Shown here: positions 1-6,024 of the stretch, piece after piece | Layout: each line of letters starts with the position of its first letter | Numbering within the stretch: position 1 is the stretch's first letter | Assembly: GCA_005884705.1 (NCBI GenBank) | Contig: VBAF01000220.1 | Span: 5,604-14,788, forward strand | Reading direction: 5' to 3' | DNA: 9,185 nucleotides | Origin: Alphaproteobacteria bacterium | Lineage (GTDB): Bacteria; Pseudomonadota; Alphaproteobacteria; Reyranellales; Reyranellaceae | Made by a program: the position numbers and the translations under genes | Notes under the pieces: generated by a model | Databases searched by the model: none | What the model was told of the DNA's origin: nothing | What the model saw: only the letters and a program-made list of their open reading frames with translations

Positions 1-29
1 ACTAGACCATGAATTATGTGGTTCTTCAA
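1..29 (-). promoter_or_regulatory. AT-rich end of dxr with a candidate promoter for the next gene
   Basis: The 25 nt after the dxr stop are far richer in A+T than the rest of the window. On the minus strand TTGAAG (24-29, overlapping the dxr stop) and TCTAGT (1-6) are 17 nt apart, each matching the sigma70 consensus at four of six positions. CATAAT (13-18) is a better -10 match but has no -35 at the right distance. No terminator is seen. The downstream gene lies outside the window; by family gene order it would be rseP. Confidence 0.3.
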
Positions 30-1234
30 TTGGTTAGGGCGTGACCCTGAACGGCTTCCTCGGCCCTCCGGCGAGCTTCGAGATCCGCTGCCTGGACCTG
101 CTGCAGCGAGTCGACCGGCCGGGCCAAGTCGGCCGTGGCGGTCAGGACATCTTCGACGATGCGGGCGATATCGAGGAAGCCGATGCGCCGGGCAAGGAAG
201 GCCGCGACCGCGATCTCGTTCGCCGCGTTCATCACCACCGGTGCAAAGCCTCCCAAGGTCAGTGCCTCTCGCGCCAGACGTAGCGAAGGAAAGCGGCCGG
301 AATCAGGCTGTTCGAAAGTGAGCGGTGCGAGGCTGGTGAAATCGAGCCGCGCCGCCGGCCCGTCGATGCGCGCCGGCCAGCCCAGCGCATGGGCGATCGG
401 CACGCGCATGTCGGGCGTGCCGAGCTGGGCGAGCACCGAGCCGTCGCGATAGGCGACCATCGAATGGATCACCGACTGCGGATGGACGACGATCTCGATC
501 TGCTGGGCCGGCAGGCCGAACAGCAGATGCGCCTCGATCAGCTCGAGGCCCTTGTTCATCATGGTGGCCGAATCGATCGAGATCTTGGCGCCCATGTCCC
601 AGTTGGGATGGGCAAGCGCCTGTTCGGGCGTGGCTTCCGCCATGTCTGACAGCGACCAGTTGCGGAACGGTCCACCTGACGCCGTCAAGATCAGCCGGTC
701 GACGGCCGCTCGTTGGCCGGGCTCGAACACCTGGAAGATCGCATTGTGCTCCGAATCGACGGGCAGCAATGCCCCGCCCGATTGGCTGACCGCGTCGATC
801 AGGAGCTTGCCGGCACAGACCAGCGCCTCCTTGTTGGCGAGCGCCACCATGGCACCACGCCGCGCCGCCACCAGGGTCGGCGCCAGGCCGGCATAGCCGA
901 CGACGGCCGCCATCACCCATTCGGCAGGCCGCGACGCCGCCTCGATCACCGCCTCAGGGCCTGCCGCGGGCTCGATCGAAGTGCCGACCAGCGCGTCCTT
1001 GAGCGCGCGGTAGCGCTGTGGGTTGGCGACCACCGCCATCTTGGCCTTGAGCCGGCGCGCCTGCTCGGCGAGCGCCTCGACCGAATTGCCGGCAACCAGC
1101 GCCTCGACCCGGTAGCAGTCGGGCGCGCGGGCGATCAGGTCGGCCGTGCTCTGGCCGACCGAGCCGGTCGAGCCGACGATGGTGACGTGGCGCGGCGCAT
1201 CGGGCGACGGCGCGGTCCAGCGCATCATGCCCAT
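26..1234 (-). CDS. dxr: 1-deoxy-D-xylulose 5-phosphate reductoisomerase
   Basis: Converts DXP to 2-C-methyl-D-erythritol 4-phosphate with NADPH and a divalent metal, the committed step of the MEP isoprenoid pathway and the target of fosmidomycin. With the start at 1234 the protein has 402 residues (E. coli 398). The N-terminal Rossmann domain has VTIVGSTGSVGQ (17-28), and ANKEALVCAG follows (133-142). The catalytic domain has PVDSEHNAIF (158-167) with metal ligands Asp160 and Glu162, LTASGGPFR (183-191), HPNWDMGAKISIDSATMMNK (209-228) with His209, Trp212, Ser222 and Lys228, then Glu231, the third metal ligand. IVVHPQSVIHSMV and NAANEIAVAAF complete the family pattern. The start is uncertain among ATGs at 1240, 1234 and 1228; 1234 has the best spacing to AGGAGG. 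The frame also stays open to 1810, but that is only an out-of-frame reading of cdsA. It supplies precursors for uppS in the same cluster. Confidence 0.96.
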   Translation of the reverse strand: MGMMRWTAPSPDAPRHVTIVGSTGSVGQSTADLIARAPDCYRVEALVAGNSVEALAEQARRLKAKMAVVANPQRYRALKDALVGTSIEPAAGPEAVIEAASRPAEWVMAAVVGYAGLAPTLVAARRGAMVALANKEALVCAGKLLIDAVSQSGGALLPVDSEHNAIFQVFEPGQRAAVDRLILTASGGPFRNWSLSDMAEATPEQALAHPNWDMGAKISIDSATMMNKGLELIEAHLLFGLPAQQIEIVVHPQSVIHSMVAYRDGSVLAQLGTPDMRVPIAHALGWPARIDGPAARLDFTSLAPLTFEQPDSGRFPSLRLAREALTLGGFAPVVMNAANEIAVAAFLARRIGFLDIARIVEDVLTATADLARPVDSLQQVQAADLEARRRAEEAVQGHALTN

Positions 1235-1908
1235 GGCCATTCCCCTCCTGCGACGAGCCGGATCGCGGCGATCAGCACCAGGGCGGCGATCAACCCGTCG
1301 ATGCGGTCGAGGATGCCGCCATGGCCGGGGATGACGTTGCCGCTGTCCTTGACCCCGGCGCGGCGCTTGGCTGACGACTCCAGCAAGTCGCCGGCCTGGG
1401 CGACGATGGCGATAGCGATGCCGGTCATCGCCAGGACCAGCGTGTCGCCGGCATGGAACACCAGGCCGCAGGCGGTGCTGACCACGGCGGAGGCGCAGAG
1501 GCCGCCCACCAGGCCCGACCACGTCTTGCTCGGGCTGATCGAGGGCGCAAGCTTGGCGCCGCCGGCATAGGAGCCGATGAAGTAGGCGCCGATGTCGGTC
1601 GCCCAGACGCAGGCCAGGATCCACAGGATCGTCTCGCGGCCGAAGCCCGGCTGGTGGCGCAGCCAGAGCAGCGCCAGCAGGGCGGCGATCGAATAGAGAA
1701 CGAAGCCCGAGCGGGCGAGCGGCCGGCGGTGCGTCAGCCGCAGCCATTCGCCGATCATGAGCGGGGCCACCAGCGCGGCGACCAGGTCGATCCAGGGGAA
1801 GCCCAGCCACACCGCCGCCAGCAGCAGCGGTCCCAGGACCACCGCCGACGCGAGCCGGAGCGGCAGGCCGCGGAAGCGCGCCGGAGCGCTAGCTGCCGAC
1901 GCCGCCAT
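1225..1908 (-). CDS. cdsA: Phosphatidate cytidylyltransferase (CDP-diacylglycerol synthase)
   Basis: Integral inner-membrane enzyme that turns phosphatidic acid and CTP into CDP-diacylglycerol, the precursor of all major phospholipids. The 227-residue protein is mostly hydrophobic, with likely membrane segments near residues 18-38, 40-56, 68-84, 92-111, 132-150, 155-172 and 206-220. The family signature lies at 178-204 and includes KDSGNVIPGHGGILDRID (187-204), with the metal-binding aspartates; one position that is normally a large hydrophobic residue is Ala180. Other conserved parts are WATDIGAYFIG (102-112), SPSKTWSG (125-132) and QAGDLLES (171-178). It is shorter than E. coli CdsA (about 285), mainly at the N-terminus, but compact forms of this size occur. 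The start at 1908 lies inside the end of uppS with no strong ribosome binding site, so translation is probably coupled. Its TGA overlaps the dxr start region. Confidence 0.95.
   Translation of the reverse strand: MAASAASAPARFRGLPLRLASAVVLGPLLLAAVWLGFPWIDLVAALVAPLMIGEWLRLTHRRPLARSGFVLYSIAALLALLWLRHQPGFGRETILWILACVWATDIGAYFIGSYAGGAKLAPSISPSKTWSGLVGGLCASAVVSTACGLVFHAGDTLVLAMTGIAIAIVAQAGDLLESSAKRRAGVKDSGNVIPGHGGILDRIDGLIAALVLIAAIRLVAGGEWPWA
1244..1249 (-). promoter_or_regulatory. Ribosome binding site of dxr, inside cdsA
   Basis: AGGAGG on the minus strand is the strongest Shine-Dalgarno match among the downstream genes. It lies 3 nt before an ATG at 1238-1240, 9 nt before an ATG at 1232-1234 and 15 nt before an ATG at 1226-1228 that forms an ATGA overlap with the cdsA stop. 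The 9-nt spacing best fits the 1234 start. Confidence 0.6.
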
Positions 1909-2629
1909 AGCGACGTTCGCGGCGGCGAAACTCGGTGATCGCCCGCTCGAGATGCTCCTTGCCGAAGTCGGGCCACAGCGTGTCGACGAACACCAGCTCG
2001 GCGTAGGCGCACTGCCACAGCAGGAAATTGCTGATGCGCTGCTCGCCGCTGGTACGGATCAGCAGGTCGGGATCGGGCACGCCGGCGGTCAGCAGCTCGC
2101 GCTCGAACAGGTTCTCGTCGATCCTCTCCGACTCGAGCTCACCTGCCGCGACCTTGCGCGCCAGGCTGCGGGTCGCCCGCACGATCTCGTCGCGCGAGCC
2201 GTAGTTGATGCAGATGTTGACGTCGATGCGGGTGTTGCTGCGGGTGCGCTGCTCGGCGTCGGCGATATCGGAGACGATGTCGGGTGCAAGCCGGCTGCGC
2301 TCGCCGATCACCCGCAGGCGCGCGCCGTTGCGGCCGAGCTCCTCGAGCTCGTGGCGCAGATAGTGGCGCAGCAGGCCCATCAGGTCGCTGACCTCGTCGG
2401 CCGGCCGCGTCCAGTTCTCGGTCGAGAAGGCGAACAGGGTGAGCACCGGGATGCCGAGCTCGCCGGCGCCGCGGATCACCCGGCGCACCGCGTCGGCGCC
2501 GCGCCGGTGTCCCGCCACGCGCGGCAGCCCGCGCGCCTTCGCCCAGCGGCCGTTGCCATCCATGATGATGGCGACGTGATGGGGTCCCGGCGAGGAGTCC
2601 GGCCCGGCGGGCAGCGGCGCTGTCGACAT
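1889..2629 (-). CDS. uppS: Isoprenyl transferase, probable undecaprenyl diphosphate synthase
   Basis: Cis-prenyltransferase that adds eight isopentenyl units to farnesyl diphosphate to make the C55 carrier lipid for peptidoglycan and other envelope polymers; acts at the cytoplasmic face of the membrane. The 246-residue protein has every family block: HVAIIMDGNGRWAKARGLPR (residues 18-37) with the catalytic Asp24, His41, FAFSTENW (67-74), NICINYGSRDEI (138-149), and DLLIRTSGEQRISNFLLWQ (188-206) with the diphosphate-binding arginines 192 and 198, then Glu211 and WPDF (219-222). Residues 1-17 are a poorly conserved Pro/Ser-rich lead. Its ATG overlaps the frr stop by one base, and its 3' end overlaps cdsA by 20 nt. 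The isoprenoid units it uses depend on the pathway of dxr two genes on. Product chain length is inferred from the family, not from the sequence. Confidence 0.96.
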   Translation of the reverse strand: MSTAPLPAGPDSSPGPHHVAIIMDGNGRWAKARGLPRVAGHRRGADAVRRVIRGAGELGIPVLTLFAFSTENWTRPADEVSDLMGLLRHYLRHELEELGRNGARLRVIGERSRLAPDIVSDIADAEQRTRSNTRIDVNICINYGSRDEIVRATRSLARKVAAGELESERIDENLFERELLTAGVPDPDLLIRTSGEQRISNFLLWQCAYAELVFVDTLWPDFGKEHLERAITEFRRRERRYGGVGS

Positions 2630-3183
2630 CAGACGGTCTTGATCTCTTTCTCTTTGGTGGCCAGCGTGTCGTCGACCGTCTTCACGAAGCGGTCGGTCAG
2701 CTTCTGCACCTCGTCGGACTTCTGGCGGTGCTCGTCCTGCGAGATCTTGTGGTCCTTCTCCGCCTTCTTGAGCGCCTCCATACCGTCGCGCCGCACGTTG
2801 CGCACGGCCACCCGGCCCTGCTCGGCATATTTGTGCGCGAGCTTGGCGAGCTCGTTGCGGCGCTCCTGGGTGAGCTCGGGAATCGGGATGCGGATCATCT
2901 GGCCGTCGGGCGACGGGTTGAGCCCGAGGCCGGCGTCGCGGATCGCCTTGGCGGTCGGCGTCACCAGGCCCTTGTCCCAGACATTGACCGTCAGCAGGCG
3001 CGATTCGGGGGCGCTCACCGTGCCCACCTGGTTGAGGGGCATGCGCTGGCCATAGGCCTCGACCTGGACCGGGTCGAGCAGGTTGACCGAGGCGCGGCCG
3101 GTGCGCAGGCCGGCGAGCTCCTTTTTCAGCGCGTCCATCGCGCTGTTCATGCGTTTCTCGAGTTCCTTGAGGTCTGTGCTCAT
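2629..3183 (-). CDS. frr: Ribosome recycling factor
   Basis: With EF-G it splits the post-termination ribosome so that subunits and mRNA are released. The 184-residue product has the usual length and two-domain layout. Domain I is a three-helix bundle made of residues 1-30 (MSTDLKELEKRMNSAMDALK, then LRTGRAS) and about 104-184. Domain II is the small beta domain (about 31-103) with MPLNQVGTVSAPESRLLTV. The strongly conserved ribosome-binding segment RIPIPELTQERRNELAK (98-114) and RVAVRNVRRD (124-133) are intact, including the RRD arginines. The frame extends upstream to 3315, but only the ATG at 3181-3183 gives the family N-terminus. That ATG lies one nucleotide after the pyrH stop with GAGG inside the pyrH end. 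The TGA stop shares one base with the uppS ATG (TGATG). Confidence 0.97.
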   Translation of the reverse strand: MSTDLKELEKRMNSAMDALKKELAGLRTGRASVNLLDPVQVEAYGQRMPLNQVGTVSAPESRLLTVNVWDKGLVTPTAKAIRDAGLGLNPSPDGQMIRIPIPELTQERRNELAKLAHKYAEQGRVAVRNVRRDGMEALKKAEKDHKISQDEHRQKSDEVQKLTDRFVKTVDDTLATKEKEIKTV

Positions 3184-3184
3184 T

Positions 3185-3910
3185 TCAGCCCTCGTCCTTG
3201 ATGATGGTGTGGGTGCCCTTGCCCGCCATGGTGTCGGCGAACGAGCCGGGCTTGTGGATGTCGAACACGATGATCGGGATCTTGTTCTCGCGTGCCAGCG
3301 AGATCGCCGAGGCATCCATCACCTGCAGGTCCTGCTGCAGCACGTCCATGTAGGTCAGCGTGTCGTAACGCTTGGCGCTCTTGTCCTTGCGCGGATCGGC
3401 CGAATAGACGCCGTCGACCTGGGTGCCCTTCAGCATCGCATCGACGCTCATCTCGGCGGCGCGCAGAGCGGCTGCGGTGTCGGTGGTGAAGAACGGGTTG
3501 CCCGTGCCGGCGGCGAAGATCACCACCCGGCCCTTCTCCATGTGGCGGGCGGCGCGGCGTCGGATATAGGGCTCGCAGACCGTTGTCATCGGAATGGCCG
3601 ACTGTACACGGGTCTGCAGGCCTTGGCGCTCCAGCGCGCTCTGCATGGCCAATGAATTGATGACCGTGGCCAGCATGCCCATGTAGTCGCCGCTGGCGCG
3701 GTCCATGCCCGACGCAGCGGCCGACACGCCGCGGAAGATGTTGCCGCCGCCGATCACCAGGCAGACCTGCACGCCCATGTCGTGCACCGTCTTGATCTCC
3801 TGTGCGACCATGCCGACCATCTTGGGATCGAGACCATATTCCCGCTCGCCCATCAGGCCCTCCCCCGAGAGCTTCAACAGGACGCGGCGATAGCGTGGAG
3901 CCGGCGGCAT
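3185..3910 (-). CDS. pyrH: UMP kinase (uridylate kinase)
   Basis: Phosphorylates UMP to UDP with ATP, the step that feeds UTP and CTP synthesis. It is the bacterial hexameric type of the amino-acid kinase fold, unrelated to eukaryotic UMP/CMP kinases, and in many bacteria is activated by GTP and inhibited by UTP. The 241-residue protein shows the ATP-site KLSGE (13-17), the glycine-rich GGGNIFRG (54-61), the UMP-binding stretch DRASGDYMGMLAT (70-82), AAGTGNPFFTTDTAA (133-147) and the nucleotide-binding DGVYSADPRKD (166-176), followed by VMDASAISLARENKIPIIVFD (split here at 198-203 and 204-217). Length matches the family (about 240). The start at 3910 has GAGG 8 nt upstream. One nucleotide separates its stop from the frr start, so the two are translationally linked. 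Confidence 0.97.
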   Translation of the reverse strand: MPPAPRYRRVLLKLSGEGLMGEREYGLDPKMVGMVAQEIKTVHDMGVQVCLVIGGGNIFRGVSAAASGMDRASGDYMGMLATVINSLAMQSALERQGLQTRVQSAIPMTTVCEPYIRRRAARHMEKGRVVIFAAGTGNPFFTTDTAAALRAAEMSVDAMLKGTQVDGVYSADPRKDKSAKRYDTLTYMDVLQQDLQVMDASAISLARENKIPIIVFDIHKPGSFADTMAGKGTHTIIKDEG

Positions 3911-3980
3911 TCAGGCGGCCTCGGTTGGATGTCTTGGGCGACGCGAGCACAGCCCTAGCCCGCGCCGACACCCTTTCATA
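3911..3980. other. 70-nt spacer between tsf and pyrH
   Basis: It contains no gene, no strong hairpin with a T-run and no convincing promoter boxes. On the minus strand GAGG lies 8 nt before the pyrH ATG and may serve as its ribosome binding site. The lack of a terminator suggests that pyrH and the genes after it can be transcribed by readthrough from tsf. Confidence 0.5.
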
Positions 3981-4907
3981 CTACTTCTTGAGTTGCGCGG
4001 CCACCTCGGCCGCGAAGTCTTCCGACTTCTTCTCGATGCCTTCGCCCAGGGCAAAGCGCAGGTAGCCGGCGATGCGGACCGGGCCGCCGACCTGCTTGGC
4101 GGCGTCCTCGACCACCTTGGCGACCTTGGTCTTGCCGTCCATCACGAAGGCCTGCTCGAGCAGCACGACCTCCTGGTGGAACTTGCGGATGCCGCCCTCG
4201 ACCATCTTGGCGATGATGTCGGCGGCCTTGCCCGATTGGCCCGCCTTCTCGGCCAGCACCCCGCGTTCGCGCTCGACAGCAGCCTGGTCGAGGTCGGCCA
4301 CGGTGAGCGACTGCGGGTTGGCCGCCGCCACGTGCATGGCGAGTTGCTTGGCGAGCGGCGCGAGCTTGGCCTTGTCGCCCGACGATTCGAGCGCGACCAG
4401 CACGCCGATCTTGCCGAGATCCGGCGCGACCGCGTTGTGGGTATAGGCCACGACCACGCCGTCCGACACCGCGAGCGAGGCCGAGCGGCGCAGGCTCATG
4501 TTCTCGCCGATGGTGGCGATCAGGTGGGTGAGCTCGCCCTGCACGTCGCGGCCGGTGCCCGGATAGGGCGCTGCGGCGGTCTTGGCGAGGTCGCCGCCAT
4601 TGTCGAGCGCGCTGCGCGCGACGGTTTCGACGAACTTCTGGAACTGCGCGTTGCGGCCGACGAAGTCGGTCTCGGCATTGACCTCGACCACGGCGCCGCG
4701 GGTGCCGCTCGCGGCCACGCCGACCAGTCCCTCGGCGGCGACGCGGCCGGCCTTCTTGGCGGCGGCCGACAGGCCCTTGGTGCGCAGCCAGTCGATCGCC
4801 TTCTCGAGGTCGCCCGCAACCTCGTTCAGCGCCTTCTTGCAATCCATCATGCCCGCGCCGGTCTTCTCGCGCAGCTCCTTGACCAGCGATGCGGTGATCT
4901 CAGCCAT
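3981..4907 (-). CDS. tsf: Translation elongation factor Ts
   Basis: EF-Ts is the cytoplasmic nucleotide-exchange factor that releases GDP from EF-Tu. The 308-residue protein opens with a UBA-like domain (residues 1-42) carrying the family signature LREKTGAGMMDCKKAL (12-27). The second signature EVNAETDFVGR follows (75-85). Its TDFV motif (80-83) holds the Asp-Phe pair that inserts into EF-Tu to disturb the magnesium site. The two-part core includes the conserved MHVAAANP (191-198), and the C-terminus resumes with IRKFHQEVVLLEQAFV (240-255), a C-terminal module region. Length is normal. It follows rpsB as in most bacteria, 72 nt away across a strong stem-loop, so its level probably depends partly on readthrough from the rpsB promoter. 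Confidence 0.98.
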   Translation of the reverse strand: MAEITASLVKELREKTGAGMMDCKKALNEVAGDLEKAIDWLRTKGLSAAAKKAGRVAAEGLVGVAASGTRGAVVEVNAETDFVGRNAQFQKFVETVARSALDNGGDLAKTAAAPYPGTGRDVQGELTHLIATIGENMSLRRSASLAVSDGVVVAYTHNAVAPDLGKIGVLVALESSGDKAKLAPLAKQLAMHVAAANPQSLTVADLDQAAVERERGVLAEKAGQSGKAADIIAKMVEGGIRKFHQEVVLLEQAFVMDGKTKVAKVVEDAAKQVGGPVRIAGYLRFALGEGIEKKSEDFAAEVAAQLKK

Positions 4908-4913
4908 ATCAAG

Positions 4914-4917
4914 CTCC
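4914..4917 (-). promoter_or_regulatory. Ribosome binding site of tsf
   Basis: GGAG on the minus strand lies 6 nt before the ATG at 4905-4907. The upstream in-frame ATG at 4917-4919 overlaps this site and has no ribosome binding site of its own, so the start that gives MAEITASLVKELREKTG is preferred. Confidence 0.7.
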
Positions 4918-4931
4918 ATTCAGTGCAATTA

Positions 4932-4953
4932 GGGCCGGTCTTGCGACCGGCCC
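4932..4953 (-). promoter_or_regulatory. Perfect 9-bp stem-loop between rpsB and tsf
   Basis: The plus strand reads GGGCCGGTC, TTGC, GACCGGCCC: a perfect 9-bp stem with a 4-nt loop, 26 nt downstream of the rpsB stop and 24 nt upstream of the tsf start. The minus-strand sequence after it is TAATTGCACT, without a U-tract, so it is not a full intrinsic terminator. It more likely tunes the rpsB to tsf ratio through partial termination or mRNA processing and stability. A second copy of the arm near the rpsB stop (4971-4977) could pair with the first-transcribed arm and compete with this stem. Confidence 0.6.
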
Positions 4954-4979
4954 CGTCGTTCGTTCGCGGAGGGCCGGCC

Positions 4980-5771
4980 TTACTCGGCCGGCGATGCCTC
5001 GGCGCCCGCGCCCTCGGCGGCGGCGGGAACCTCTTCGGCTGGCGGCTCGTCGAGTTCGCCCACGTCACCGCCCGAGGCGGCGATCTCGGCGCGGATGCCA
5101 TCGAGCACCGCGCCCGACATCAGGTCGCAATAGAGCGTCACGGCGCGGATCGCGTCATCGTTGCCCGGGATCGGGAAGTCGATGCCGTCGGGATCGGAGT
5201 TGCTGTCGAGGATCGCCACGATCGGGATGCCACGCTTGCGGGCTTCGAGGACCGCGATCGACTCCTTGTTGGTGTCGATGATGAACAGCATGTCGGGCGT
5301 GCCGCCCATCTCCTTGATGCCGCCCAGCGACCGCTCGAGCTTGTCGCGCTCGCGCGTGAGGTCGAGCTGCTCCTTCTTGGTCAGGCCGACCACGTCGCCC
5401 TTCAGCCGGTCGTCGAGCTCGCGCAGGCGCTTGATCGAGGCCGAGATGGTCTGCCAGTTGGTGATCATGCCGCCCAGCCAGCGGTGATTGACGTAGTACT
5501 GGCCGCAGCGCTTGGCCGCCTCGGCGACGCGCTCGGCGGCGGCCGCCTTGGTGCCGACGAACAGCACGCGGCCGCCGTTGGACACGACCTGGCGGATCTG
5601 CTGCAGCGCCTGCTCGAGCAGCGGCACGGTCTTGGTGAGATCGATGATGTGGACCCCGTTGCGCACCCCGAACAGGTACGGCTTCATCTTGGGGTTCCAG
5701 CGCCGGGTGTGGTGGCCGAAATGGACACCCGCTTCCAGCAACTGACGCATCGTGAACGTCGGCATAGCCAT
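4980..5771 (-). CDS. rpsB: 30S ribosomal protein S2
   Basis: Structural protein of the small ribosomal subunit, needed for assembly of S1 onto the 30S particle. The 263-residue product starts MAMPTFTMRQLLEAGVHFGH, the classic S2 N-terminus. The family blocks follow in order: WNPKMKPYLFGVRNGVHIID (residues 25-44), NGGRVLFVGTK (65-75), YVNHRWLGGMITN (93-105), a charged coiled-coil arm (about 110-150), then IDTNKESIAVLEARKRGIPI (165-184) and DSNSDPDGIDFPIPGND (189-205). It is about 20 residues longer than E. coli S2 because of an acidic, Ala/Pro/Glu-rich tail from about residue 238. Such tails are common in alphaproteobacterial S2. It is the first gene of the translation cluster, preceded by a candidate promoter and structured leader and followed by a hairpin before tsf. 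Confidence 0.98.
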   Translation of the reverse strand: MAMPTFTMRQLLEAGVHFGHHTRRWNPKMKPYLFGVRNGVHIIDLTKTVPLLEQALQQIRQVVSNGGRVLFVGTKAAAAERVAEAAKRCGQYYVNHRWLGGMITNWQTISASIKRLRELDDRLKGDVVGLTKKEQLDLTRERDKLERSLGGIKEMGGTPDMLFIIDTNKESIAVLEARKRGIPIVAILDSNSDPDGIDFPIPGNDDAIRAVTLYCDLMSGAVLDGIRAEIAASGGDVGELDEPPAEEVPAAAEGAGAEASPAE

Positions 5772-5880
5772 GCCGCATCTCCTTTTCCGGTTGGGCCTCC
5801 GCGGGCGTCGTCCCCGAAATGGGGACACCGGAGCGAGCGGCGGGATGTCTCCCCGTCGACCGCAAACCCGCGTGCGAAGT
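5772..5880 (-). promoter_or_regulatory. rpsB 5' leader with hairpin potential
   Basis: This is the untranslated leader predicted if transcription starts near 5880. It can form a clear hairpin GTCCCC-ATTTC-GGGGAC on the minus strand (5826-5810), and CGCGGG (5872-5867) can pair with CCCGCG (5805-5800) to close an outer stem around it. In E. coli, S2 represses its own rpsB-tsf mRNA through the leader. Whether this leader works that way is inference, because I cannot match it to a known S2-binding structure. No tRNA or other RNA gene is visible between 5772 and 6053. Confidence 0.35.
5779..5783 (-). promoter_or_regulatory. Ribosome binding site of rpsB
   Basis: AGGAG on the minus strand lies 7 nt before the ATG at 5769-5771. 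It supports that start over the in-frame ATG at 5828, which would add 19 basic residues unlike S2, and over the inner ATG at 5765, which would leave a 13-nt spacing. Confidence 0.75.
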
Positions 5881-5886
5881 GGCGCC

Positions 5887-5915
5887 TATCTAGGGGGTGG
5901 CGAGGGGAAAAGCAA
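5887..5915 (-). promoter_or_regulatory. Candidate sigma70-type promoter of rpsB-tsf
   Basis: On the minus strand a -35 box TTGCTT (5910-5915) and a -10 box TAGATA (5887-5892) are separated by exactly 17 nt. Transcription would begin near 5880, leaving a leader of about 110 nt before rpsB. Each box matches the E. coli consensus only partly, but -10 boxes vary in alphaproteobacteria. The -35 sits in the loop of a 4-bp GGGG/CCCC stem (5904-5919). It is the best placed candidate in the spacer, and a separate promoter for rpsB is usual in this order. Confidence 0.45.
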
Positions 5916-5924
5916 CCCCGTTCC

Positions 5925-5936
5925 GGGACGCGTCCC
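5925..5936. repeat. 12-bp perfect palindrome GGGACGCGTCCC
   Basis: The sequence equals its own reverse complement and consists of two inverted GGGACGC elements, the core of the 9-mer repeated nearby. It lies about 10 bp upstream of the proposed -35 box of the rpsB promoter, a position where a dimeric regulator could bind. No regulator or known operator consensus is identified. It may instead be one more member of the local repeat cluster. Confidence 0.6.
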
Positions 5937-5943
5937 AACGACC

Positions 5944-5994
5944 CTGGGACGCCTTCGATGCCGATGGTACAAGGGTTTTACCCGCGCGTCCCAG
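5944..5994. repeat. Inverted repeat of the same 9-mer (CTGGGACGC / GCGTCCCAG)
   Basis: CTGGGACGC at 5944-5952 is perfectly complementary to GCGTCCCAG at 5986-5994, with 33 nt between them. Inside the loop is a small GGGT-TTT-ACCC stem (5973-5983). On the minus strand this would form a hairpin downstream of the DUF72 gene and upstream of the rpsB promoter. No T-run follows it, so it does not look like a standard intrinsic terminator, although it could still slow or protect the 3' end of the dnaE-DUF72 transcript. Confidence 0.7.
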
Positions 5995-6024
5995 AATTCC
6001 ACCCCACCCCCCTGATGGGACGGT

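Noticed and set aside
1235..1810. N-terminal extension of the dxr frame up to 1810
   Set aside because: It lies wholly over cdsA in another frame, is Arg/Pro/Gly rich, and would add about 190 residues that no DXP reductoisomerase has.
1757..3055. A 432-codon plus-strand open frame opposite cdsA, uppS and frr
   Set aside because: It is an antisense shadow of three well-identified genes and resembles no known protein.
3184..3315. Extension of the frr frame up to 3315
   Set aside because: The added residues are an out-of-frame reading of pyrH; the ATG at 3183 gives the family N-terminus and normal length.
4972..4979. GGCCGGCC palindrome as a protein-binding operator
   Set aside because: An 8-bp palindrome of only G and C is expected by chance in DNA this GC-rich; it is noted only as a part of the competing stems.
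5973..5983. GGGT-TTT-ACCC as an intrinsic terminator after DUF72
   Set aside because: The stem is only 4 bp and no T-run follows on the minus strand.
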